From positions 2,024,501-2,088,500 of the forward strand of contig NZ_CP022203.1 of NCBI RefSeq assembly GCF_002305895.1: a DNA stretch of 64,000 bases, given 5' to 3'. Every line of letters begins with the position of its first letter. Positions within the stretch are counted from its first letter, which is position 1. This DNA comes from Corallococcus macrosporus DSM 14697 (lineage in GTDB: Bacteria > Myxococcota > Myxococcia > Myxococcales > Myxococcaceae). The notes beneath the pieces are model-generated. The model was not told where the DNA came from. It did no database searches and worked only from the letters and a program-made list of their open reading frames with translations. Shown here piece by piece: positions 8,701-16,900 of this stretch. The translations under genes and the position numbers were made by a program.

Positions 8701-9706
8701 CCTCTCCGTGGATGTCACCGACGAGGCGGCGCTCCGCGAGGCCGTGCGTCACGCAGAAGCGCACTTCGGGCAGCCGTGTGACGGGGCCTTCCACTTCGCG
8801 GGCACGCTGACGCCCACCCCCGTGGCCGACGAGACGCCCGAGTCGTTCGTGCAAGGCGTGGCGGCGCACGCGCTGGGCGCGCTGTCCATCGCCGCGGTCC
8901 TGGAAGACAGGCCCCAGGCCGTCTGCGTCTTCGCGGCGTCGTTGATGGGGACATTGGGCGCGGGCCGCCACGCGGCCTACTGCGCGGGCACGGCCTTCCT
9001 CGAACGGCTCGCGGAGCGGCTGACCGCCCAGGGCCGCCACGCGGCGACGGTGTCGTTGAGCCAGGTCCGGGAGACGGGGCTCGCGCGCGCGCTGGGGACG
9101 GCGCCGCCGGGCTACCGTGTCCTGGAGCCGTCCCAGGCCCTGGCCTCCGTGGCGCTAGCCGGGGAGCACGCGCCCGCGCACCTGCTGGTGGGCGTGGTGG
9201 CGTCGGCCTGGCCCTGGCGTCAGGCGGGGCTGGGCTCGGGGCGATACCTGGACGCGGCCCATGTCTTCCTCGTGCCTCCACCGCGGCCCGAAGGGCTCTC
9301 CGGCGCGGTGCTCCATCCCCTGACGGAGTGGCCGCGCCGCGCGGATGGCTCGGTGGACCGGGAGGCCCTGGCCGCGGACCTCTCCGGGATGGGAGACGGG
9401 ACGCCCGCAGGTCCCTTCGAGACGGTGGTGATGGAGGCCTTCCGCGAGGTGCTCGGGGCCCAGGGGGTGGGCGCGGGCTCCGACTTCTTCACGCTGGGTG
9501 GCAGCTCGCTCCAGGCCACCCGGGTGGTGGCGCGCATCAACGAGCGCACCGGGCTGCGGCTGCGCGAGGTCGCCCTGTTCGAGCACCCCACGGCCACGGC
9601 GCTGGCGGACCATGTCCGGCGCGTGGTGGACCTGACGCAGTTGGACATCTCCGTGCTCAGTGACGCGCAGGTGGACCTGCTGCTGCGCGTGTTGGCGCCC
9701 ACCTGA
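5738..9706 (+). CDS. Loading protein: acyl-AMP ligase, ketoreductase-like domain, carrier protein
   Basis: This 1322-aa protein would activate a carboxylic acid as an acyl-adenylate and hand it to its own carrier. Residues 56-78 resemble a stray adenylation C-subdomain. Residues 170-690 form an AMP ligase: FTSGSTGRPKG at 326-336, WAPNFAYGLV near 417-425 as in fatty-acyl-AMP ligases, RTGD at 561-564 and GKRG near 674. Residues 936-1110 form a Rossmann ketoreductase-like domain with TGALGGLG at 942-949, Ser1068 and Tyr1081. The usual Lys is His1044 and the usual Asn is Thr1085. Residues 1225-1295 form a carrier with LGGSSL and Ser1257 as the phosphopantetheine site. It lies next to the permease genes and probably primes the NRPS. 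Confidence 0.85.
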   Translation: MESRASMVQLVEEFLRAEGRVRDVWVSPEVAWVVPRRAVRAAELDALLHERLGARVPAVALVDALPRLDSGAVDEAALRRGAPPVPARLQALEDALRQQGIEAVALVGPQRDEEVHTPLDALLPADLLSKAGGVSPVSSKRSVAEARAHTEARPSLIDSGPRRMPDGAPRTLVELLRQAVEHGPQLAITFIDVQGQRETLTFSALWDEALRLWGGLQARGAKAGDRVMLAMERPGDFVRGFWACTLGGVVPVPLALPASLERSQPGVARLLSVSERLGAPLLLTDGRASSALTEGGLRALALESLAGAAPGRPADVAPESPAILSFTSGSTGRPKGVVLTHANLMAMGEGMVAGGWYLPGDLGVSWMPLDHVAGTSYPHLLALRTRTPHVLVARDYVLADVLRWLDLLTEFGGTMSWAPNFAYGLVADRLERGERRAWRLHQVRVLGCGGESVLPATLRRFSAPLRDNGLREDAVCPAWGMAETSSYFTMTRGVRGHPVEGATELGPPPVGAALRVVDDADVVVPEGQVGHLQARGAQVLSGYLDDAELNARSFTADGWFRTGDMAVIQDGQMAIAGRQKEVLILHGNNVYPQDIEEVVESVPGVLPSYTVACPTRSGAAQTDELAVCFVPAPDAPPLAELLRSIREKVGRVLGFHVAHLLPLARQQVPRTELGKRGRTELRRRFEAGELVAEHHRALSILGGPATMPPCLAVARWVPRPLASSVSKAETQGAVVVIADEAFAGAMREQMRGREVVRVAPEASGDLVHVLGALAERGLPCGDVVVRLPDVGGEAPAPDAVHQRPVSGAGDAEARRVVLAASVAPLLRALQALSAGPGVRVLAVLPETGTGTHGAGTQAALLAPGLLWAAAAEVPGLEARVTWAPSDASAAAHAAAREVTSQDAAREVAWRDGTRWERLFTPWTPPPLAAPQRLKREGLYLVTGALGGLGREWARQLRQGVDARLLLVGRRAHGPEARALEAELGAAKYLSVDVTDEAALREAVRHAEAHFGQPCDGAFHFAGTLTPTPVADETPESFVQGVAAHALGALSIAAVLEDRPQAVCVFAASLMGTLGAGRHAAYCAGTAFLERLAERLTAQGRHAATVSLSQVRETGLARALGTAPPGYRVLEPSQALASVALAGEHAPAHLLVGVVASAWPWRQAGLGSGRYLDAAHVFLVPPPRPEGLSGAVLHPLTEWPRRADGSVDREALAADLSGMGDGTPAGPFETVVMEAFREVLGAQGVGAGSDFFTLGGSSLQATRVVARINERTGLRLREVALFEHPTATALADHVRRVVDLTQLDISVLSDAQVDLLLRVLAPT

Positions 9707-9799
9707 GCGGGGGCGGTAGTCCCCTTGCTCCGTCCGTTGTAGCGTCCAGGCACCCGGGCTTGTGCTCTTCCCGGGATGGCACTGGATTCAGGAGTCCGC

Positions 9800-11848
9800 G
9801 TGACGCTGTGGTGGCTCACCGTTCAAGGTGTGGTGGCACGTCCCCGGAGTTGGGTGGTGGGGTTGCTCGCGGCAGGGGCCGCGGCGCTGCTGACGCCGGG
9901 CGTGTCGCTGATGGGCAGCATCCACGAGGGCACGCGTCGCAGTCTCATCGAGAGCGGCGCGGGCGACCTCCAGGTCTATGCCGCCGCCTCCACCGGGACA
10001 CCGCAGGTGGTGGTGGGGCCGGGGGGCGTCCCGGACCTGAAGCCCATCCCTGACTACGGCGCGCTGGAGCCCCGGCTGCGCGAGCTCCCCGGGGTGCGCG
10101 AGGTCGTCCCCCTGGAGCTGGGCATGGGCGCCGTGTTCCGGGGCAACGCCCTGGACGAGAAGCTGGCCGTGCTGCGTGAGGCGGCGCGAGCGCCGGCCTC
10201 CGAGGAGCGTGACGCGCGGCTGCGCCGGTTGGGCGAGGACCTGCGGCGGACGCTGGAGCGCGTGGCGCGCAACGCGGACCGCAGGGGCGAGGCCTTCGCC
10301 GAGGAGCCGGCCTTCGCGGACGACCTGCGCGTGCTGAAGGACGCCGCCCAGCCCGCCTTCTGGGAGCGGCTGACCGAGGACCCGCAGGGGCTGCTGGAGG
10401 TGCTGGAGAACCGCGTGGCGCGCCAGGCGGGTGAGGGCGAGGAGCTCCCGGTGGACTACCTGGGCACGGACGTGGCGCGCTTCGCCCGCGCCTTCCCGCG
10501 CTTCGAGCTCGTCACCGGGCAGCTTCCTCCGCCGGGGACGCGCGGCCTCGTGATGGGGCACGCCACCTACGAGCAGTACTTCAAGCACCCCATCGCCGTG
10601 CGCATGGACACGCTGCGCCGCGAGCGTGAGCGTGGCCTGACGCTGGCGGAGGACGAACAGTTGCGCACGCTGGTGGAGCGCAACGTCGCGGAGGTGCCGG
10701 ACCTGGTGGCCCGCCTGGACATCGAGCGCGCGACGTCGCTCCAGGCCGGCCTGGCCCGCGTGCTGGGCGAGACGGGCGAGCTGGAGGCGCTGCTGGCGCG
10801 CTTCCTCTCGGTGGACGACGCGACCTTCGACACGCGCTTCGCGCAGTTCTACGGCGAGCTGGCCCCGTCGCTGCCGCTGTACCGGCTCAAGCCCGGGGAC
10901 ACGCTGTCGCTGAAGACGCCGCTGGAGAGCGGCACCGCCGTGCCGGTGCGGGTGTATGGGACGTTCCGCTTCCAGGGGCTCGGCGGGGACGATGGCCGCG
11001 TCAACATGATGAGCGTGGTGGACCTCGTCACGGCGCGGCACCTGTCCGGCCGCTTCACCGAGGCGCAGCAGGAGGAAGCGCGGGCGCTGTTCGAGACCTT
11101 CGGCATGGAAGGCGAGGCCATGGCGCCCCCCGAGTCCCTGGAGGCCTTCCACCCGCCGGACATCGTGGACGCGGAGGCGCAGACCGTGGACACGGAGCAG
11201 GCCCCCGTCTTCGAGCGCGCCCGGGCCCTGCCAGACACCTTCTCCGAGGACGAACTCTCACGCGGCACGGTGTTGCAGGCCGCGGTGGTGCTGGAGCCGG
11301 GCACCGCCGTCGAGGACGTCGAGGCGCGCATCCGCGCGTTGCCCGGCGGCGAGGCCCTGGCCACGGTGGGATGGCAGGAGGCCGGTGGGCTGTTGGGCGG
11401 ACTGGTGGTGATGCTCCAGGCGGTGCTGCTGCTGTTCGCGCTGCTGCTGTCCTCCTTCGTCGCGCTGGTCGCCGCTGGCACGCTGCTGCTGCTGGCGCGG
11501 GAGCGCGTGGCGGAGGTGGGCACCCTGCGCGCGGTGGGCATGCAGCGCCGCGAGGTGTTCGCCTCGCTGCTGCTGGAGGGGACGCTGCTGGGCGGCATCG
11601 GCAGCGTGCTGGGCGCGGCGGTGGGCGCGGCGCTGCTGCGGCTGGCCACCGGGGGCGGCGTGGCGGTGGAGGATGGCTCGCTGCAATTCTTCCTCGGAGG
11701 CACGGTGCTGCGTCCGGAGCTGGCGCTGGGAGGGACCCTGGCCGTGGTGGTGGCGGTGACCGTCGTGGTGCTGCTGGCGACGCTGGTGCCGGCCTGGCGG
11801 GGCAGCGCGGTGGCGCCCATCGAAGCCATGCGCAAGGGCGAGGGCTGA
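9800..11848 (+). CDS. FtsX/MacB-type ABC permease (large periplasmic domain)
   Basis: This 682-aa protein has one N-terminal membrane helix, a periplasmic region of about 500 residues, and three C-terminal helices. The last part contains the FtsX-family signature TLRAVGMQRREVFASLLLEG. GTG at 9800 is preferred because AGGAG at 9790-9794 lies 5 nt upstream, whereas the upstream in-frame ATG at 9776 has no ribosome site. LolCE and MacB permeases of this fold work mechanically with an ATPase to extract or extrude lipidic or peptide cargo, rather than forming a channel. The next permease begins 3 bp downstream. No ATPase gene accompanies them in this window. Confidence 0.85.
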   Translation: MTLWWLTVQGVVARPRSWVVGLLAAGAAALLTPGVSLMGSIHEGTRRSLIESGAGDLQVYAAASTGTPQVVVGPGGVPDLKPIPDYGALEPRLRELPGVREVVPLELGMGAVFRGNALDEKLAVLREAARAPASEERDARLRRLGEDLRRTLERVARNADRRGEAFAEEPAFADDLRVLKDAAQPAFWERLTEDPQGLLEVLENRVARQAGEGEELPVDYLGTDVARFARAFPRFELVTGQLPPPGTRGLVMGHATYEQYFKHPIAVRMDTLRRERERGLTLAEDEQLRTLVERNVAEVPDLVARLDIERATSLQAGLARVLGETGELEALLARFLSVDDATFDTRFAQFYGELAPSLPLYRLKPGDTLSLKTPLESGTAVPVRVYGTFRFQGLGGDDGRVNMMSVVDLVTARHLSGRFTEAQQEEARALFETFGMEGEAMAPPESLEAFHPPDIVDAEAQTVDTEQAPVFERARALPDTFSEDELSRGTVLQAAVVLEPGTAVEDVEARIRALPGGEALATVGWQEAGGLLGGLVVMLQAVLLLFALLLSSFVALVAAGTLLLLARERVAEVGTLRAVGMQRREVFASLLLEGTLLGGIGSVLGAAVGAALLRLATGGGVAVEDGSLQFFLGGTVLRPELALGGTLAVVVAVTVVVLLATLVPAWRGSAVAPIEAMRKGEG

Positions 11849-11851
11849 CCG

Positions 11852-13144
11852 ATGCGCGCGCTTCTTCAGATTGCCTTCCGCAACCTCCTGGCCCACCGCG
11901 AGCGGGGCCTGCTGCTGCTCATCGTGCTCGCGGGCGCGAGCGCCGTGCTGGTGGGCGTGATGTCCGTGAGCGCGGGCGTCGCTCGGGCCCAGCGCGAGGC
12001 GGTGCGGACCTTCCTCGCCGGTGACCTCAACGTCGGGGGCTACTTCAAGGAGCACCCCGACTCCATCTTCCCGGTGGTGGGAGACACCTCGAAGGTCCGC
12101 TCCGTGCTCCAGCCGCACGTGCCCGCGTCCTGCCAGGTGCGGGAGCGGGGCCGGGGCTCCGCCACGGCGGGCGCGGGCAAGCACCGGGTGCGCTCGTACC
12201 TGATGAGCCTGGACGTCGCCGCCGAGGGCAGCGCGGGCTTCCGCGTACGCACCGGCTCGCTGGACGCGCTCGCGAAGCCTCGCACCGTGGCGCTGTCCAC
12301 GTCGTTGGCGGAACGGCTCCAGGTGGAGGTGGGCGAGCTGGCCACGCTCTTCGTGCAGATGCCGGGCGGCAAGCGCAACGCGGTGGACGTGGAGGTGGTG
12401 GCCCTGCTGGAGCGCGCCGGCGTCCTGGGCGAGTCGGCGGGCCTGCTGGTCTCCAACGCGATGCTGCGTGAGCTGTACGGCTTCCGTCCGGACTCGGCCA
12501 GCGTGATTCAGCTCCTCTGTGAGGACAGCACGGAGCTGGAGCCCCTGGCGGGGACGCTGCGGGGCGCGCTCCAGAAGGCCGGCTTCGAGGTGCTGCCTCC
12601 CGCGCATGAGGCGTACGGCGACAAGCTCGGGCCCCTGCTGCGCGAGGGCTGGGCGGGCCAGAAGCTGGACGTGAGCACCTGGGAGGACGAGGCGGCCTTC
12701 CTCGACTTCGTGGGCCAGGGCCTGGGGCTGCTGCTGGTGCTGGTGGGCGCGGTGGTGTTCGGCGTCGTCGTCGTGGGCCTCTTCGTCTCGCTCAACGTGT
12801 CGGTGCGCGAGCGCACGCGCGAAATCGGGACGCTGCGGGCCATGGGCATGCAGCGCCGCTCGCTGGTGGCCGCGTTCATGCTGGAGGGGCTGCTGGTGGG
12901 CGGGGCGGCCTCGCTGGTGGGCGCCAGCGTGGCGGCGGGCCTGGGCGTGCTCCTGCGCGACGTGCTGCCGGTGCCGGACGCGCTCGCCACGTTGTTCTTC
13001 AGCGGCACGCTGCCGCTGGCACCTTCCCTGGGGCACGTGGTGGCCGCGGTGCTCCTGGTGACGATTGGGGCGGGGCTGGCCTCCATCATCCCGGCCTTCC
13101 GGGCCGCCTCGCTTCCTCCTCGTTCCGCCATGGAGTCCTTGTGA
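11852..13144 (+). CDS. Second FtsX/MacB/LolE-type ABC permease
   Basis: This 430-aa protein has the same topology as its neighbour with a shorter periplasmic domain. The N-terminal helix falls near residues 18-40, and three helices lie in the last 160 residues. It carries the same TLRAMGMQRRSL signature near the second helix. Its start is 3 bp after the previous stop and its TGA overlaps the ATG of the LolA-like gene (TGATG), so the three genes are a translationally coupled unit. Two unequal permeases plus a LolA-like carrier mirror the LolC/LolE/LolA arrangement. Cargo identity is inferred only from the surrounding lipopeptide-type genes. Confidence 0.86.
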   Translation: MRALLQIAFRNLLAHRERGLLLLIVLAGASAVLVGVMSVSAGVARAQREAVRTFLAGDLNVGGYFKEHPDSIFPVVGDTSKVRSVLQPHVPASCQVRERGRGSATAGAGKHRVRSYLMSLDVAAEGSAGFRVRTGSLDALAKPRTVALSTSLAERLQVEVGELATLFVQMPGGKRNAVDVEVVALLERAGVLGESAGLLVSNAMLRELYGFRPDSASVIQLLCEDSTELEPLAGTLRGALQKAGFEVLPPAHEAYGDKLGPLLREGWAGQKLDVSTWEDEAAFLDFVGQGLGLLLVLVGAVVFGVVVVGLFVSLNVSVRERTREIGTLRAMGMQRRSLVAAFMLEGLLVGGAASLVGASVAAGLGVLLRDVLPVPDALATLFFSGTLPLAPSLGHVVAAVLLVTIGAGLASIIPAFRAASLPPRSAMESL

Positions 13145-13944
13145 TGAACGCACGACGCCCGCTGTCCATCCTGTTGCTCGGCTGGGCCCTGCTGCTTCCG
13201 GCGGCGGCGCTCGCGGAGGCCGCGCCGAAGCCCGCGGAGGCCGCTCCGAAGCTCGCGCCCGATGCCCTGCTGCGCCACATCGACGAGAAGATGTCCTTCA
13301 CCAGCGACTACAAGGGCGTCATCCGCCTCTATGAGACGCGCAAGGACGGCGCCAAGCGGGCCATGGAGGTCCACGTCTACCGGCGCGAGGCGGACAACGA
13401 CCTGCTCTTCCTCTCCACCAAGCCGCGCCACCTGGCGGGCATGGGGACGCTGCGCATCGGCCGCAACCTGTGGGACTACGAGGCGACGACGGGCTCATGG
13501 CGGCGCAACACCCAGCGCACCAACCTGCTCAACACCTTCACCTGTGAGGCGGACTTCGACCGCTCGCGGCTGGCGGAGGACTACGCCGGCAAGGACGAGG
13601 GCGACGACACCGTCAACGGCGTGGCGTACCGCAAGCTGCTGCTGACGGCGAAGAACGACCAGGTGACCTTCCCGCTGATGCGCATCTGGGTGGACCCGCA
13701 GAACAACATCGTCAAGAAGGTGGGCTACACCGCCTCCGGCCGCACACTGCGCACCGACATCGTGCGCAGCTACCAGCGCATCAAGGACCCGCTCTCCGGC
13801 AAGCACGTCCTCCACTACAAGGAAGTGCTGGAGACGGAGGAGCAGGAAGGCACGCAGATGGTGGTGCGCTACGACGAGGTGGTGTTGGCGCCGCTGGACG
13901 CCAACATCTTCACCAAGGCGTGGCTGGAGAGCCGCCTCCGCTAG
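13144..13944 (+). CDS. LolA-like outer membrane lipoprotein-sorting family protein
   Basis: This 266-aa exported protein has a signal peptide at about residues 1-25 ending ALAEA. The mature region is rich in beta strands in the LolA/LolB-like half-barrel fold family (outer membrane lipoprotein-sorting protein), with FTSDYKGVIRLYE and the MRIWVDPQNNIVKKVGY strand pattern. Such proteins ferry lipidic molecules across the periplasm from an FtsX-type or RND-type extractor to an outer-membrane partner. ATG at 13144 overlaps the upstream TGA. Its TAG at 13942-13944 abuts the stop codon of the convergent NRPS gene with no base between. Confidence 0.83.
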   Translation: MNARRPLSILLLGWALLLPAAALAEAAPKPAEAAPKLAPDALLRHIDEKMSFTSDYKGVIRLYETRKDGAKRAMEVHVYRREADNDLLFLSTKPRHLAGMGTLRIGRNLWDYEATTGSWRRNTQRTNLLNTFTCEADFDRSRLAEDYAGKDEGDDTVNGVAYRKLLLTAKNDQVTFPLMRIWVDPQNNIVKKVGYTASGRTLRTDIVRSYQRIKDPLSGKHVLHYKEVLETEEQEGTQMVVRYDEVVLAPLDANIFTKAWLESRLR

Positions 13945-16900
13945 CTAGCGCCCCTGTCGCTTCAACACCTCCAGGAGATGGTTCGCCAGCTCCTGGACGC
14001 AGGGCGGCTGGAGCGTCCCGAAGTGGGAGCTGGCCAGCGGCACCACGTCGAGCTGCTCGCGCGTCAGGTGTTGCTCCCAGCCCAGCGTCTCTCCGTGCAG
14101 GGCCCGTGACGGCGCGCTCGTGAAGAGCTGCACCCGGGCTCGCACGGACGGCACCTTCCAGCCCAGCACCTGCGGCACCAGCACCTCGCCCAGCACGTGC
14201 CAGATGCGGCGCAGGTCCGCGGCGCGTGAGTGGGGCGCCAGCATGCCCAGCTCGCGGCCCAGCGCCGTCACCCGCTCCCAGCGCGCGGCGTCGTCCAGCA
14301 AGGCCAGCTCCGCCTCCAGCGCGGCATCCAGGATGCCGAACTCGTCCGCCATGGAGCGCACCGGGTCCTCCGGCGTCTGGGGTCCCTCCGTCGCGGGCAG
14401 CGCGTCCACCAGGGCCAGCAGCTCCACGGTTTCGCCCTGGGCCTCCAGCGCCGCCGCGACGCCCAGCGCCGGGTAGCCGCCGAACGAGTAGCCGGCGAAG
14501 CGATAGGGCCCGTGGGGCTGCACCTCCCGGAGGTCCCGCACGTAGGCGTCGATGCGCGCGTCGAAGGTGGCGTGGCCGTGCTTCGACTGCGTCTCGGGCG
14601 CCTGGACGCCGAAGCAGCGCAGGCCAGGCTCCAGCAGCGGGGTGAGGTTCCGGTAGTAGTGCAGCTCGCCGTCGGCGGGGTGGAACACGAAGAAGGGCGG
14701 CGCGGACTTCGGCGTCTGCTTGCCGGAGAGGGACACCACGCTGGAGCGCGGAGGCCCTTCGGCCAGCAGCTCCTGCACGGCGTCCGCCGTCTCACGGAAC
14801 ACCGGGTATTGGAAGAGCGTGGCCAGCGGGACGGGCACGCCCAGCTCCTCTTCCATACGGCTCAGCAGGCGCATCGCGAGGATGGAGTCGCCGCCCGTCT
14901 GGAAGAAGTCATCGCTGGCGCCGATGTCCGTGCGTCCCAGCACCTCGCGCCACAGCCGCTCCAGGGCCATCTCCAGCGTGGTGCGGAACGGCGTCTCGTG
15001 GTGCTCGCCCGGTGTCTCCTGCACGGCGGGCGCGGCGGGCTGCGTGGACGCGTCTGGCAGCGCCTGCCGGTCCACCTTGCCGTTGGCGTTGATGGGCAGG
15101 GCCTCCATGACGACGAGCGCCGTGGGCACCATGTACGAGGGCAGCCGTGAAGCGACGTGCTCCCGCAGCGCCTCCACGCGCACCTGGGCGGGCGGGGCCT
15201 GGATGAACGCTTGGAGCTGTGTCTGTCCGGAGCCTCCCGTGCGCGCCAGCACCACGGCCTCCTCGACGCCCGGGAACTGGCGCAGGCAGGCCTCGATCTC
15301 CGCCAGCTCGACGCGGAAGCCCCGAATCTTGATTTGGTGGTCCGCGCGGCCGAGGAAGCGCAGCCGGCCATCCGGCAGCATCCGGGCCAGGTCACCCGTG
15401 TGGTACATGCGCGCGCCAGGCTCGGACGAGAAGGGGTCGGGGATGAAGCGCTCGGCCGTCAGGTCCGGCGCGCCCAGGTAGCCCCGCGCTGGCGCCGCGC
15501 CGCCGATGTACACGCGGCCGGGGAGCCCCGGCAGCACCGGCTCCAGGTGCTCGTCGAGCAGGTGGATGCGCACCCGCGGAATGGGCCGGCCGATGGGGAA
15601 GGTGGCCTCGGTGCCCAGGCCCTCCGCGCCCGGGATGTCGCAGGTGGCGGAGGTAATCGTGCACTCGGTGGGGCCGTAGACGTTGAGCCACGGCGCATGG
15701 CCGCCGCCCACGCGCACCCAGGCCTCATACGTCTCGCGCTTGAGCACGTCGCCACCGGGCGCGAGCAGGCGCAGCCGCGCGGGGACGCGCTGGCCGTGGG
15801 ACTCCATCTGGCGAATCCACTCCTCGATGTACGTGGGCGGCAGGCTGATGAGGGTGATGCCCGTCTCCTCCAGGTACGGCGTCATGACGTGCGCGGGCAC
15901 CAGCCCGCTGCGCATCACCACCGTCGCGCCCACCACCAGCGGCGGGTAGAGGTCCTCCGCCGCCGCGTCGAAGCTGAGCGGCGCGAACTGGAGCATCCTG
16001 TCGCCCGGACGCAGGCCGAAGCGCGCGGCCAGGGCGACGTTGTGGTTCACCACGCTGCGGTGCTCCACCATCACGCCCTTGGGCTCACCCGTGGAGCCGG
16101 ACGTGAAGACGATGTACGCCACCTGCGACGCCGGCACATGTCGGGGCCCGGGCTCCAGGTCCTCGGCGACGTGCTCGGGCTGGGGCGGCACCTCCACGTC
16201 GGGCACCAGTCCCGCGTGGGCCTCCAGCGCCTCGGCGTCCACCCAGAGCCGCCGCACGCCCGCGCGCGCCAGCACCGAGCGCTTGCGCGGCTCCGGCCAC
16301 CCCGCGTCCAGCGGCACGTAGGCGCCGCCCGCCTTGAGGATGCCCAGCAGCGCGGCCATGCCCTGGTTGGAGGGCTCCATCACCACGCCCACCCGCTCCT
16401 CCGGCTGCATGCCCTGGGCGAGCAGGCGCGCGGCCAGCGCGTTGGCGCGGGCGTTGAGCTCCGCGTAGCTCCAGGTCGACTCGCCATGGGCCACGGCGGG
16501 CGCCTGGGGCGAGCGGCGCACCTGCGCCTCGAAGAGCGTGTGGATGCACGCGCCCTCCGGAATGGCCTGCGGTCCGCCATCCAGCGTGGCCAGCACCTGC
16601 GCGCGCTGCTGTGAGGACAGCAGGGACAGCCGGGCCAGGGGCGCGTCCGGTGCGCGCACGGCCTCGGTGAGAAGCTGCTCGAAGGCGCGGGCCATGCGCT
16701 GCGCCGTGGCGGCGGTGAAGAGGGCGCTGTCGGTGGCGAGGAAGCCCAGCGTCCCGCCTTCGGGCCGCTCGATGAGGTGCAGCACCACGTCGTAGGCGGG
16801 GAAGATGCTCTCGCCGTCCAGGTACGTGGTGCGCAGCTCGCCAAAGGACAGGGAGGCGGGGCTGTCCAGCAGCAGCAGCGCCTGGGCCAGCGGCGGCGCG

